A DNA stretch of 7,133 bases from Nitrospirota bacterium. GTDB lineage: Bacteria; Nitrospirota; Thermodesulfovibrionia; UBA6902. Under the pieces are notes generated by a model. That model made no database searches. It was not told the DNA's origin and saw only the letters and a program-made list of their open reading frames with translations. The stretch is taken from positions 1-7,133 of the forward strand of contig WFVK01000138.1 in assembly GCA_015491705.1 (NCBI GenBank). The letters are read 5' to 3'. A program made the translations under genes and the position numbers. Positions 1 to 7,062 of the stretch are shown here, piece by piece (the stretch's first letter is position 1; every line of letters starts with the position of its first letter).

Positions 1-113
1 TCATCATAATGGGTAAGGTTTTCCACGGTTCCGTCCGGGGGCGTAACTGCATATTTCTGAAGAAATTTCAATTTGTCGGCTAACAGTTCTTTGTCCAGGT
101 TGTTTAACGGCAT
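1..113 (-). CDS. 5' end of an unidentified gene, running off the left edge
   Basis: The reading frame starts with ATG at 113-111 and stays open for 37 codons to the window edge. The protein begins MPLNNLDKELLADKLKFLQK and continues with a Pro/Gly turn (VTPPDGT). The start is well supported: AAAGGAG at 121-127 lies 7 nt upstream of the ATG, nearly the same context as the clpV start. The visible N-terminus is a charged, probably amphipathic helix with no signal peptide or membrane segment, so the protein is probably cytoplasmic or starts with a soluble domain. I do not recognise the family; it does not look like the start of VgrG, TssA, TssK or TssL. It is co-directional with the T6SS genes but separated from clpV by 267 bp, so it may be an accessory T6SS gene under its own promoter or an unrelated neighbour. 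Confidence 0.7.
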   Translation of the reverse strand, partial: MPLNNLDKELLADKLKFLQKYAVTPPDGTVENLTHYD

Positions 114-146
114 ATGTTTTCTCCTTTCTATCGTCTCTGAATTATG

Positions 147-175
147 GTAATAGTTCAGCAGCCCTTATAAAACAA
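147..175 (-). promoter_or_regulatory. Possible sigma-70-type promoter for the left-edge gene
   Basis: On the minus strand TTGTTT (175-170) is followed after 17 nt by TATTAC (152-147), about 33 nt upstream of the ATG at 113. The spacing is ideal but both hexamers match the consensus only partly. The long gap after clpV makes a separate promoter plausible. This rests on a motif match by eye only. Confidence 0.25.
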
Positions 176-201
176 TGAACTAAAGTAACCCCTCCCGGCC
201 T

Positions 202-218
202 CCCCTTAACTTAAGGGG
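202..218. repeat. Short intergenic palindrome (8-bp arms, 1-nt centre)
   Basis: CCCCTTAA at 202-209 and TTAAGGGG at 211-218 are perfect inverted repeats around a single C. It is flanked by further C-rich and G-rich sequence (CCTCCCGGCC at 191-200). There is no clear T-run after it on the minus strand, so a simple intrinsic terminator for clpV is not well supported. Short palindromes of this CCCCTTAA/TTAAGGGG kind resemble dispersed REP-like elements, which is an inference here because only one copy is in the window. Confidence 0.5.
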
Positions 219-243
219 GAAAGTATCCCTTCGCCTTATAACT

Positions 244-264
244 CCTGAACCCTGAACCTCAAAC
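244..264. repeat. Small tandem heptamer, CCTGAAC twice plus a degenerate third unit
   Basis: CCTGAAC occurs at 244-250 and again at 251-257, followed by the related CTCAAAC at 258-264. It lies in the non-coding gap between clpV and the left-edge gene. Two and a half units could be chance; no function can be assigned. Confidence 0.35.
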
Positions 265-287
265 AGGATTTTACGGCGGGCTCTCCT

Positions 288-312
288 GCCGGTTTATGCA
301 ACGTTAAGGTTA
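288..312. repeat. 25-bp direct repeat, copy 1
   Basis: This is one of two identical 25-bp sequences with core GGTTTATGCAACGTTAAGG; the other is at 5939-5963 in the same orientation, 5,651 bp away. This copy lies in the clpV downstream gap, about 70 bp past the clpV stop. It abuts a small potential hairpin whose arms are at 274-280 and 285-291, with one imperfect pair. The two copies bracket tssF-tssG-clpV. Sequence beyond the 25 bp is not obviously shared. Confidence 0.8.
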
Positions 313-380
313 AGATAGGATAGAGGGAGTTATCCATTCAAAAGCTTCTCACTCAACCGTTTCCGTCTCTGACATTAGTT

Positions 381-3020
381 TTACCGTATCTCAAACCCGA
401 ACCCCTCACCGCTCAAACTAACCTTCACCTCTTTTATCTGCTCCCCGGCAGCCATCCTTGAGAGCAGCTCCCTCGACATGTCCGGCAGGAGGGTGTTGGT
501 GAGGATGTTGTCCACATTCCTGGCGCCGCTTTCGACCTCGGTGCAGCGGCTTGCTATGTTGTCGATCAAATCCTCCGAGTAACTGAACACAACATTCCTG
601 TTTTCAAGCATGCGCTTTGCAATGCGGCCGAGTTTGAGCCTGACGATAAGCCGCATGACCTTGTCGGTTATCGGATAATACGGCACCACCTTCAGGCGGC
701 CCAGGAAGGCGGGCTTGAAGTGCTTCAGCAGCTCGGGCCGGACCATCTCGGACAGCCCCCGCCAGTCCGGCATCGTCTCTTCATCCGCGCACGCCTTCAT
801 GATGAGGTCCGTGCCGAGGTTGGATGTGAGGATTATCACCGTGTTTTTGAAGTCTATGCGGCGGCCTTCGCCGTCTTCAAGCACGCCCTTGTCAAAGACC
901 TGGTAAAAAAGCTCCATCACATCCGGATGCGCCTTCTCCACTTCGTCCAGAAGCACAACACTGTAGGGCCTCTTTCTTACCGCCTCGGTCAATACACCGC
1001 CTTCACCGTATCCGACATACCCGGGGGGCGAGCCCTTGAGTCCGGAAACGGTATGCGCCTCCTGGTACTCGGACATGTTTATGGTGATCAGGTTCTCCTC
1101 GCCGCCGTAAAGCAACTCGGACAGGGCAAGGGCCGTCTCTGTCTTGCCCACGCCGCTCGGGCCTACAAACATGAACACAGCAGTGGGCTTGGAAGGGTCT
1201 TCAATGCCTGCATGCGCGGTCTGTATCATCTGTGCTATGGCCTCCAGGGCATGATCCTGGCCGATGATCCTCTCGCCCAGAAGTTTCCCCATGTTCAGGA
1301 CCGTGGATATCTCATCGGTGAGCATCCTCCCGGTGGGGATGCCTGTCCAGCCCGAGATCACCTCGGACACGGTCCCGGAGTCCACTACGGTCTGGACAAG
1401 GGGCGAATCCCCCTGGACACCGGCGAGTTCTCTCTCCAGCGCCTTCAGGCTTTCCTTCATTTCAGGCAGGCGGCCGTCCGCAGGGTCTTTCTCATGGATG
1501 TCCTGTATGCCCCGGCGCACATCCTTTATCCGGTTGGCTATCTCCATTTCCTTTTTCCATTTTTCGTTCAGCTCCTCCAGGCGGGCCTGCGTCTCCTCTT
1601 TCTCCCTTTCAAGGGCATTCAGGCGTTCCCCGTGGTCAAAGCCTATCAGCGTCTCCCGCTGGAGTATCTTCATCTCCCTTTCGATCCGTCCGATCCGGCG
1701 GGTGGCCTCTTCAACGGCCGGGGGTATGGTGTTCTGGCCTATGGCCACCCTTGCGCAGGATGTATCCAGCACGCTGACGGCCTTGTCAGGCAGTTGCCTG
1801 GCCGTAAGGTAGCGGTGCGAGAGGCGCACTGCATCAAGCAGGGCCTCATCCGTAATCATGACCTTGTGGTGTTTCTCAAGAAACGGCGCTATCGCGCGCA
1901 TCATGACCATGGCCTTTTCTTCATCGGGCTCCTCGATCTGCACTACCTGGAACCTCCGGGCCAGCGCGGCGTCCTTTTCAAAGTATTTCTTGTATTCCGA
2001 CCATGTTGTGGCGGCTATGGTGCGCAGCTCGCCGCGCGCAAGCGCGGGCTTCAGCAGGTTGGCCGCATCGCCCGAGCCTGCAGCGCCTCCCGCGCCTATG
2101 AGGGTATGGGCCTCATCGATAAACAGGATGATCGGCACAGGGGATGCCTTGACCTCTTCAATAACTGACTTGAGGCGGTTCTCGAATTCGCCCTTGATCC
2201 CCGCGCCTGCCTGCAGCAGTCCCAGGTCGAGGGTGTGAATCGCTACATTCTTCAGGGGCGGAGGCACGTCCCCCTCGACTATCCTGAGCGCAAAACCTTC
2301 CACCACGGCTGTCTTGCCGACCCCGGCCTCGCCGGTGAGGATGGGGTTGTTCTGCCGGCGCCGTATAAGGATGTCCACCATCTGCCTGATCTCGAAGTCA
2401 CGCCCCAGCACAGGGTCTATCTCGCCTTTGCGCGCCTTTTCAGTCAGGTTGATCGTATACTGGTCAAGGGCCTTTGCGCCCTTCGGGGCCATGCCCGGCT
2501 CCGCCTTCCCCGCGGCAGGGGCGGCCGCAGGGGTCTCGCTGTCCTCACGCGAGCCCGCGACTATGTCGGGCAGGCTCTGTGACAGGGTCTCTACGGATAT
2601 TTTCCTGAATTCCCCGGAGCTTGATGTCAGCATCCGCGACATTTCGTCACTGCCCGCAAGCGCCAGAACAATATGGCCCGAACGTATCGCCGCCGCCTGA
2701 AAGTCTATGGATGCGACCAGCCATGCCTCCTCCACCATCCGCGGTATGCGCGGTGACAGGGCCGGTGTCCGGGCATTGCCGGCCCTGAATCCCTCCATCG
2801 CGCGCGTCAGGTCGTCCACCAGGCGGCTCTCGTTTATCTCAAAGTGCCTGAGTATCTTCTGCATATCCGTATCAGGCATTTCAAGAAGTTTAATCAGGAA
2901 GTGTTCAACATCCACCTCGTAATGGGTTTGCGACAGGCAGAGTCCGGCCGCCGACTCCAGGGCCTTGCGGCAGGTGCCGTTGAGTTTTCCTATGAGTGAC
3001 TTGATGTTTGATTTGGGCAT
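381..3020 (-). CDS. clpV: T6SS sheath-disassembly AAA+ ATPase ClpV (TssH)
   Basis: This is an 879-aa Hsp100/ClpB-type unfoldase of the T6SS class. In known systems ClpV hexamers bind contracted TssB/TssC sheath through TssC and pull it apart, so subunits are recycled in the cytoplasm. The Clp N-domain occupies about residues 7-150 and begins with the ClpV-typical [18 protein letters not shown] helix. An Ala/Pro-rich linker follows (155-185). The first ATPase domain has Walker A GEAGVGKT (230-237), Walker B with D302/E303, a pore loop GIKGEFE (274-280) and arginines R355/R356. A short coiled-coil middle domain spans about 440-535. The second ATPase domain has Walker A GPSGVGKT (620-627), Walker B with D692/E693 and pore-loop Y668 in PPGYVGYG. 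All key residues are present and the length is normal. The start has AAAAGGAG at 3027-3034, 6 nt upstream. It is the last recognisable T6SS gene of the run, 57 bp after tssG. ClpB is the alternative, but the N-terminus, pore loop and neighbours favour ClpV. Confidence 0.97.
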   Translation of the reverse strand: MPKSNIKSLIGKLNGTCRKALESAAGLCLSQTHYEVDVEHFLIKLLEMPDTDMQKILRHFEINESRLVDDLTRAMEGFRAGNARTPALSPRIPRMVEEAWLVASIDFQAAAIRSGHIVLALAGSDEMSRMLTSSSGEFRKISVETLSQSLPDIVAGSREDSETPAAAPAAGKAEPGMAPKGAKALDQYTINLTEKARKGEIDPVLGRDFEIRQMVDILIRRRQNNPILTGEAGVGKTAVVEGFALRIVEGDVPPPLKNVAIHTLDLGLLQAGAGIKGEFENRLKSVIEEVKASPVPIILFIDEAHTLIGAGGAAGSGDAANLLKPALARGELRTIAATTWSEYKKYFEKDAALARRFQVVQIEEPDEEKAMVMMRAIAPFLEKHHKVMITDEALLDAVRLSHRYLTARQLPDKAVSVLDTSCARVAIGQNTIPPAVEEATRRIGRIEREMKILQRETLIGFDHGERLNALEREKEETQARLEELNEKWKKEMEIANRIKDVRRGIQDIHEKDPADGRLPEMKESLKALERELAGVQGDSPLVQTVVDSGTVSEVISGWTGIPTGRMLTDEISTVLNMGKLLGERIIGQDHALEAIAQMIQTAHAGIEDPSKPTAVFMFVGPSGVGKTETALALSELLYGGEENLITINMSEYQEAHTVSGLKGSPPGYVGYGEGGVLTEAVRKRPYSVVLLDEVEKAHPDVMELFYQVFDKGVLEDGEGRRIDFKNTVIILTSNLGTDLIMKACADEETMPDWRGLSEMVRPELLKHFKPAFLGRLKVVPYYPITDKVMRLIVRLKLGRIAKRMLENRNVVFSYSEDLIDNIASRCTEVESGARNVDNILTNTLLPDMSRELLSRMAAGEQIKEVKVSLSGEGFGFEIR

Positions 3021-3077
3021 ATGTGTCTCCTTTTACATTTTTTTCAGGCGCGGATTTCAGCTCACGCGTCCCGCCGC

Positions 3078-4106
3078 TCATGCAGCATCAAGGTCCGTCT
3101 CCTGAAATGTTGCATACGGATCGCTTTCAGGGGCCACGCCGCTGCCCCCCAGCCAGGTTGTCTCACCAAGCAGCGGATGCCCCTCACCCAGAATACAGGC
3201 CGGCACATCTTCGCGCCTGAGGATCACGCGCACTTCGAATTCATATTCAATCCCCGCCATGTACTTCACAAGGGCAAAGACAGAGCGCAGCATTTCACCT
3301 CCGGGCAGGAAGCGGATATACCTGTCGTATCCCATGGGGCCGAGGTTCACCCTGAATTTCGACTGGCATTCCTTTACATAACCGCCGCATACCGCATCAA
3401 CGCCGAGGCGGGCGTTTGCCGTGCCTATCCTTGTCCGGTCCTCCGCGCTCAACGGAAGCCACTGCTCTATGAACTGCTCGATCTCCACCGGCACGCCGGC
3501 AAGGTACCGGACCGCCGCCTCCACCGCGCATGCAGACGGAACACTCCTTGATAAAAGCCCGCTGCAGTAATACGGCAGCGACCTGTCCGGCAGGCCGATC
3601 GATTCAAGCAGGCCGGGCGTGCCCAGGCCTGTGAGGCTGAGGATGCACGAGGAATTCCTGTCCTTTGCACCCGGAAGATAATTTTCAGCAAGGCGGTATT
3701 TTTTCCATGCCAGGTAGAAAAGGGAGATAAGGCGGTGATGAAACATGTCATAAAATGCCTTCAGGCCGTGGTCTTTATCGAGCATCCTGTCGATTACCTG
3801 TTCACTGTAACAGTGGGGCAATACACCGGAGGGACCGACCAGCCCCATGAACGCGACCTCCATGTCAACAGGCCCGCTGCTGTCGTTACGTTCTATCTTT
3901 GAAATATCCGACGGTGGAAAGGCCAGCCCCGGTTTTGAGGAAAAGCGCACCGCCTCTTCACCGGGCACGAGGGTTTTGCCGAGAGGCTTTCTGCCCTCGG
4001 AAAGATTCTCCAGTATACAGACCGCCTGGAAAAAGGAGAATCTGTAGAATTCCCTGAAGAGGCGGTCTGTCAGAGAAGTATGCGTTTGCCGCTTCTCGGA
4101 TTCCAT
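3078..4106 (-). CDS. tssG: T6SS baseplate protein TssG (ImpH/VasB family)
   Basis: The product is a 342-aa cytoplasmic baseplate subunit. In studied systems TssG pairs with two TssF copies and TssE to form a wedge comparable to phage T4 gp6/gp7/gp25, and it also contacts TssK. Family features visible are the N-terminal YRFSFFQAVCILENL helix (21-35), RFSSKPGLAFPPSDI (54-68), the signature FMGLVGPSGVLPHCY (86-100) and the C-terminal LGETTWLGG segment (313-321). The last 20 or so residues form an acidic tail. The length is typical. The start at 4106 lies inside the 3' end of tssF (37-bp overlap) and has GGGAGGT at 4116-4122, 9 nt upstream, so translation is probably coupled to tssF. A matched TssF:TssG ratio would benefit from this. 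It ends in TGA 57 bp before clpV. Confidence 0.95.
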   Translation of the reverse strand: MESEKRQTHTSLTDRLFREFYRFSFFQAVCILENLSEGRKPLGKTLVPGEEAVRFSSKPGLAFPPSDISKIERNDSSGPVDMEVAFMGLVGPSGVLPHCYSEQVIDRMLDKDHGLKAFYDMFHHRLISLFYLAWKKYRLAENYLPGAKDRNSSCILSLTGLGTPGLLESIGLPDRSLPYYCSGLLSRSVPSACAVEAAVRYLAGVPVEIEQFIEQWLPLSAEDRTRIGTANARLGVDAVCGGYVKECQSKFRVNLGPMGYDRYIRFLPGGEMLRSVFALVKYMAGIEYEFEVRVILRREDVPACILGEGHPLLGETTWLGGSGVAPESDPYATFQETDLDAA

Positions 4107-5878
4107 TCTTTAAGCACCTCCCGCTGTTGCACGGTCTTTGCGACTAACTGTGAAAATGAATTTATTGAGACATACTGTCCCAGAAATCTCTCCAGCACGC
4201 TTGCAAACAGGTAATATCCCGCGCCCACATATCTGTCTTCATCGAATTCAATGGTCACGCGCACGCCGCGGCAGAAGGAAGAGCCTATCCTTTTCGTGAC
4301 ATAATCCGAGCGCAGGGAGACGATCCCGTTTATCTGCTGCCTGGTGGATGCTGAATTGTCAAAATCATAAAGCCTGAGTATCTCTTTAAGCGCCTCTTCG
4401 CCTCCCCGGACAATGGAGAGATAATTCAGGGAGAGATGCGATATGAGCCGCCACTGCAATGCGCCCCTTGCCGAGGGCCTTCTGGAGGCGGTGGGCTTTA
4501 TGAGACACTTTATCCCGGAGACAGGTGCAGCGGCCTCCATTTCAAAGTCACCCTCAGGGTCGCCGAAGGGCAGGCGGGAGGGCAGGTCCCGGTTGGTGCA
4601 TGTGGTATGAACGGTCAATATCTCCGCATCCGGGTCAACGGTCTTATAGTTGAGGTCTGCAAACGAAAGGTAAATCTCCGTGCCTTCGTCGCCCTTTATA
4701 CCCGATGCAACACGGTGCATCAGCCAGTATGCCCCCCGGCCCCTGCCGTGGTCGTCATCCGCGTGGTGGCGCAGGGAATAGAGGGGGTGGTACTCGACCG
4801 TGTTCTCGGGTGTGGCGGCGGATGACGCCAGCACCCTGTCTATGCTGTATATCTCGGTTGCAAGGCGCCTTCTCAGATCGGGTATTACATGGTACCTGCT
4901 CCGCCGGTGGTCGAGCCGCAGCGGTTCGGCGATGCGCTTGAACAGGTTAACCACAGGCGTGGCATTCAGGCAGAAGGTATCCTTACTGATTACGAGATTG
5001 GGCTTGGCGGCCCTGTTAAGGTATATCCTTATGTCGAGCACATCACCCGGAGGCGATGTCTTGCTGATTTTATCCAGTCCATGGAGGTCGAAAAAGAGGA
5101 ACTTCTCCGGAAAACAGAAGTATTCAAAAAGCAGCAGGTACCCCGGGAAGGATCTTGAGGAGTACGGCATGAGGCTCTCCCCGGGTTCAAAACCCACAGG
5201 CATTATATCCGAAGGCGACAGCGGGATGACCACGGGTCTTCCCCCCCCGGATATGACCTCGCACTCGATATGGCAGGCATTATTGAACAGGAGCTCATAG
5301 AGATGGAATATGTACTGGTACGGCCCGTTGAGAAAGAAACGCAGGCTCTCCCATGCTATCCGGGAGAAATTCATATTGTTGAAGGTCTTTAACCGGATCT
5401 CCACGGCCTGGCGCGCCTCTTTCACCGGCCTCTTCGGGTCATATAACCCTGCAGAGACCACCTCGACCGGCCAGACTGTTACAGGGTAACAGGTGGTGAA
5501 ATGGCACGGGGTGCCGCCCACCGGTTTTGAATAGAGCATTGTATCTTTATCTATAGTGTATCCCGTCTCGGGGATGTTGGGTTTTATGGGTCCGAAGTTT
5601 ACAACCGACATGGAGGGTATGGGATTGTTGTAATGCGGATAGATGATATTCAGGAGTGATTCGGTTATCTCGGGGAAGTCATCATCGATCTTTTTATGTA
5701 TCCGCGCGCTGAGGAATGCGAATGCCTCAATCAGGCGCTCTGTAAAAGGGTCTTCGCACTTATCCGGCTCCAAAAGCAGCCGGCCGGCGATCTTGGGGTA
5801 CTTCCTGGCGAATTCAGCCCCCATTTCCCGGATAAAGGTGAGTTCCTGCTCATAGTAATTTAGAAGTCTGTCATCCAT
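4070..5878 (-). CDS. tssF: T6SS baseplate protein TssF (ImpG/VasA family)
   Basis: The product is a 602-aa baseplate wedge subunit, normal for the family, which in known systems acts with TssG and TssE beneath the tube and sheath. The N-terminus is strongly diagnostic: LLNYYEQELTFIREMG (5-20), FARKYPKIAGRL (23-34) and DPFTERLIEAFAFLSARI (43-60), then PEITESLLNIIYPHY (69-83). The C-terminus has a long helix with FLGQYVSINSF and ends with the typical W-x-PR-x-G pattern (WNPRSG). The ATG at 5878 is the only reasonable start, because an in-frame TGA sits four codons upstream. There is no convincing Shine-Dalgarno sequence in front of it. The gene is 82 bp after tssE, and that gap carries a direct repeat. 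Codons 211-213 contain a run of eight G on the coding strand (5241-5248), a possible slippage site. The 3' end overlaps tssG. Confidence 0.96.
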   Translation of the reverse strand: MDDRLLNYYEQELTFIREMGAEFARKYPKIAGRLLLEPDKCEDPFTERLIEAFAFLSARIHKKIDDDFPEITESLLNIIYPHYNNPIPSMSVVNFGPIKPNIPETGYTIDKDTMLYSKPVGGTPCHFTTCYPVTVWPVEVVSAGLYDPKRPVKEARQAVEIRLKTFNNMNFSRIAWESLRFFLNGPYQYIFHLYELLFNNACHIECEVISGGGRPVVIPLSPSDIMPVGFEPGESLMPYSSRSFPGYLLLFEYFCFPEKFLFFDLHGLDKISKTSPPGDVLDIRIYLNRAAKPNLVISKDTFCLNATPVVNLFKRIAEPLRLDHRRSRYHVIPDLRRRLATEIYSIDRVLASSAATPENTVEYHPLYSLRHHADDDHGRGRGAYWLMHRVASGIKGDEGTEIYLSFADLNYKTVDPDAEILTVHTTCTNRDLPSRLPFGDPEGDFEMEAAAPVSGIKCLIKPTASRRPSARGALQWRLISHLSLNYLSIVRGGEEALKEILRLYDFDNSASTRQQINGIVSLRSDYVTKRIGSSFCRGVRVTIEFDEDRYVGAGYYLFASVLERFLGQYVSINSFSQLVAKTVQQREVLKEWNPRSGKRILL

Positions 5879-5938
5879 ATAAAGACGTCAAGCAGTTGAT
5901 TTGCTGAATGGTTGACTGGTTGAAAAACACCATCGCCA

Positions 5939-5963
5939 GCCGGTTTATGCAACGTTAAGGTTA
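5939..5963. repeat. 25-bp direct repeat, copy 2, running into the tssE stop codon
   Basis: This is identical over 25 bp to 288-312 and in the same orientation (core GGTTTATGCAACGTTAAGG). It fills the tssE-proximal part of the 82-bp tssE-tssF gap, and its last three bases are the complement of the tssE TAA stop. The rest of the gap (5879-5938) holds a small imperfect tandem, TGGTTGA at 5909-5915 and 5917-5923, and no recognisable promoter. Confidence 0.8.
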
Positions 5964-5974
5964 TTTCGAAATAA
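5961..5974. repeat. 14-bp perfect palindrome over the tssE stop codon
   Basis: TTATTTCGAAATAA is its own reverse complement. It encodes the last codons of tssE (Phe-Ile-Ser-Lys-stop region) and overlaps the end of repeat copy 2. It is AT-rich, so any RNA hairpin would be weak; it may be coincidental to the coding sequence. Confidence 0.4.
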
Positions 5975-6437
5975 AGTACTGCCCCCGGTTTATGTCAAAA
6001 TAGGTATCAAAGGTGACCGGCTCGGTCACCGGGTCAGCCACGAGCATGCCGTTTATCCTGAACCGTATATTCCGCTCGTTCTTATCCTCGGCCTCAATGC
6101 GGACCGTCACGTTCTTCAGCCTGCGCTCGAAGCGCGATATGGTCTTTTCAATATCACTGCGCAACTGCTGCTTGACGGACGGGTTCCGCGGATTTTTGGC
6201 GGTGAAGTCGCCCAGACCGTACACGAACAGGGAATTATTGACTTCCCTGTATTCAGCCGGGACAGGCAGTATGCTGCGTCTCGTGTTCAGGAGATTTTCC
6301 AGGTCCCTGACAACCGAGGCCTTGATCTGGGCGATAGTGTAGGACCGCTGCCGGACAGGCTCATTTGATACCCCCGGCTCGTTATCAATAAGCCTGTCCA
6401 GCACGGATGCCTGTATGCCCTGCTGGTCCGGTTTCAT
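5961..6437 (-). CDS. tssE: T6SS baseplate protein TssE (T4 gp25-like)
   Basis: This is a 158-aa member of the gp25-like family, which seeds sheath polymerisation on the baseplate wedge in known T6SS and contractile phages. Visible family features are VLDRLIDNE near the N-terminus (12-20), the conserved helix VVRDLENLLNTRRS (42-55) carrying the gp25-type acidic and arginine residues, SLFVYGLGDF (69-78), a long amphipathic helix (about 87-108) and the closing strand FDTYFDINRGQYFI (143-156). There is no signal peptide, as expected for a cytoplasmic component. It starts 13 bp after the hcp stop, so it is surely co-transcribed with hcp. Its ribosome binding site (GAGG at 6442-6445, 4 nt from the ATG) is much weaker than that of hcp, fitting a protein needed in far fewer copies. 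The TAA stop lies at the edge of a 25-bp repeat. Confidence 0.94.
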   Translation of the reverse strand: MKPDQQGIQASVLDRLIDNEPGVSNEPVRQRSYTIAQIKASVVRDLENLLNTRRSILPVPAEYREVNNSLFVYGLGDFTAKNPRNPSVKQQLRSDIEKTISRFERRLKNVTVRIEAEDKNERNIRFRINGMLVADPVTEPVTFDTYFDINRGQYFISK

Positions 6438-6450
6438 CCAGCCTCAGGGG

Positions 6451-6939
6451 TTATACCTTTTTATTCTTTTCCAGGTCCCAGCCCGCCGGCACATTTCCGC
6501 CGCCGCTGCCGTCTGCGCGTTTCTGCTTGATGTAGTTCCACTCGATCTTGCCGTAGTTGAATGAGACCGATTCCGTGGCTTCGCCGCCTCCGCCTCCGCC
6601 GACAGACACCGAGCTGATAATGCAGTTGCTCATTGTATATTCCATGTATTTGAGCTTGTCTCCGCCGGCGCGGCACATCTCGAACTTGACTTCCTTGATA
6701 TGCCTGCCCTCTGCACAGGCCAGGGCCAGGAGCGGTGATGAAGAATCCAGTGTCTTGACAATGGAGAAATCCTGGAAATCGGCCCTTGCAACCGTGCCCC
6801 CGCCGGATGTGCTTGCTGAACCTAATGCCATCTGCGATACACCCCAGTTGTAGGAAAGCACCTCGATCCAGTCCTTGTGCTTGTCGTCCGTACTCTCCCC
6901 CTTTATTCCGTCGATCTTCAAAAAATTATCTGCTGGCAT
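6451..6939 (-). CDS. hcp: T6SS tube protein Hcp (TssD)
   Basis: The product is a 162-aa Hcp protein. In known systems it forms hexameric rings that stack into the inner tube, are propelled out on sheath contraction, and can carry small effectors in the lumen. The N-terminal FLKIDGIKGESTDDKHKDWI (6-25), IEVLSYNWGVSQ (25-36) and FSIVKTLDSSSPLL (58-71) are typical. The core beta strands end with SFNYGKIEWNYIKQ (126-139). There are two Gly-rich segments: SGGG (45-48) in the extended loop and an uninterrupted run of six Gly (114-119). The C-terminal tail is short, so there is no fused effector domain. The length matches standard Hcp. It has the strongest ribosome binding site in the window and lies 123 bp after tssC and 13 bp before tssE. 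This position between sheath and baseplate genes marks it as the structural Hcp of this system. Confidence 0.96.
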   Translation of the reverse strand: MPADNFLKIDGIKGESTDDKHKDWIEVLSYNWGVSQMALGSASTSGGGTVARADFQDFSIVKTLDSSSPLLALACAEGRHIKEVKFEMCRAGGDKLKYMEYTMSNCIISSVSVGGGGGGEATESVSFNYGKIEWNYIKQKRADGSGGGNVPAGWDLEKNKKV

Positions 6940-6950
6940 AAGTTGTTTTA

Positions 6951-6960
6951 CCTCCTTTTT
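6951..6960 (-). promoter_or_regulatory. Strong ribosome binding site of hcp
   Basis: AAAAAGGAGG reads on the minus strand, ending 11 nt before the hcp ATG at 6939. It is the closest match to a full anti-16S complement in the window and follows an AT-rich stretch that should be unstructured. It fits the need for far more Hcp than TssE, TssF or TssG. Confidence 0.7.
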
Positions 6961-6983
6961 TGAATTGAATTGATAAGTTAACT

Positions 6984-7016
6984 GCCCGCGGGCCGTTTAT
7001 TTGAAGTCCGCAGGGC
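6984..7016 (-). other. Potential GC-rich hairpin between tssC and hcp
   Basis: On the minus strand, GCCCTGCGG (7016-7008) can pair with CCGCGGGC (6991-6984), giving 8 bp with one bulged T and a 16-nt loop. The 3' arm is also part of a 10-bp self-palindrome, GCCCGCGGGC (6984-6993). No T-run follows on the minus strand, so it looks more like an mRNA-stabilising or processing structure than an intrinsic terminator. It is a prediction by eye. Confidence 0.4.
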
Positions 7017-7017
7017 T

Positions 7018-7034
7018 TTACAGGTTTCCTGTAA
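7018..7034 (-). other. Small perfect hairpin just after tssC
   Basis: TTACAGG at 7018-7024 and CCTGTAA at 7028-7034 form a perfect 7-bp stem with a 3-nt loop, 28 bp past the tssC stop. It is immediately followed in transcription by the GC-rich hairpin. There is no T-tract, so read-through into hcp is expected. Confidence 0.45.
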
Positions 7035-7062
7035 CTGTTTACACCTTCAGCAAGAAATCATC

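Noticed and set aside
202..218. Intrinsic terminator for the T6SS operon
   Set aside because: The palindrome has a strong CCCC/GGGG base but almost no loop, and no T-run follows on the minus strand, so it does not meet the usual criteria.
720..2168. Long plus-strand open frame (482 codons) opposite clpV
   Set aside because: It lies wholly antisense to a clpV frame with all catalytic motifs intact. Its translation is rich in His, Arg, Leu and Gly, without recognisable domains, as expected from the antisense of GC-biased coding DNA.
3021..3551. Plus-strand frame across the clpV-tssG gap and opposite tssG
   Set aside because: Most of it is antisense to tssG, whose family motifs are clear, and its protein has no recognisable features.
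4436..5300. Several overlapping plus-strand frames opposite tssF
   Set aside because: They conflict with one another and with an unambiguous TssF coding sequence. No ribosome binding site or domain supports any of them.
288..5963. CRISPR or attachment-site reading of the 25-bp repeats
   Set aside because: There are only two copies 5.6 kb apart with core T6SS genes between them. There is no spacer array, integrase or tRNA gene, and the enclosed genes are a normal continuation of the operon.
6461..6676. Arg-rich minus-strand frame inside hcp
   Set aside because: It is an out-of-frame shadow of hcp made of Arg/Gln-rich low-complexity sequence from the Gly-rich coding region.
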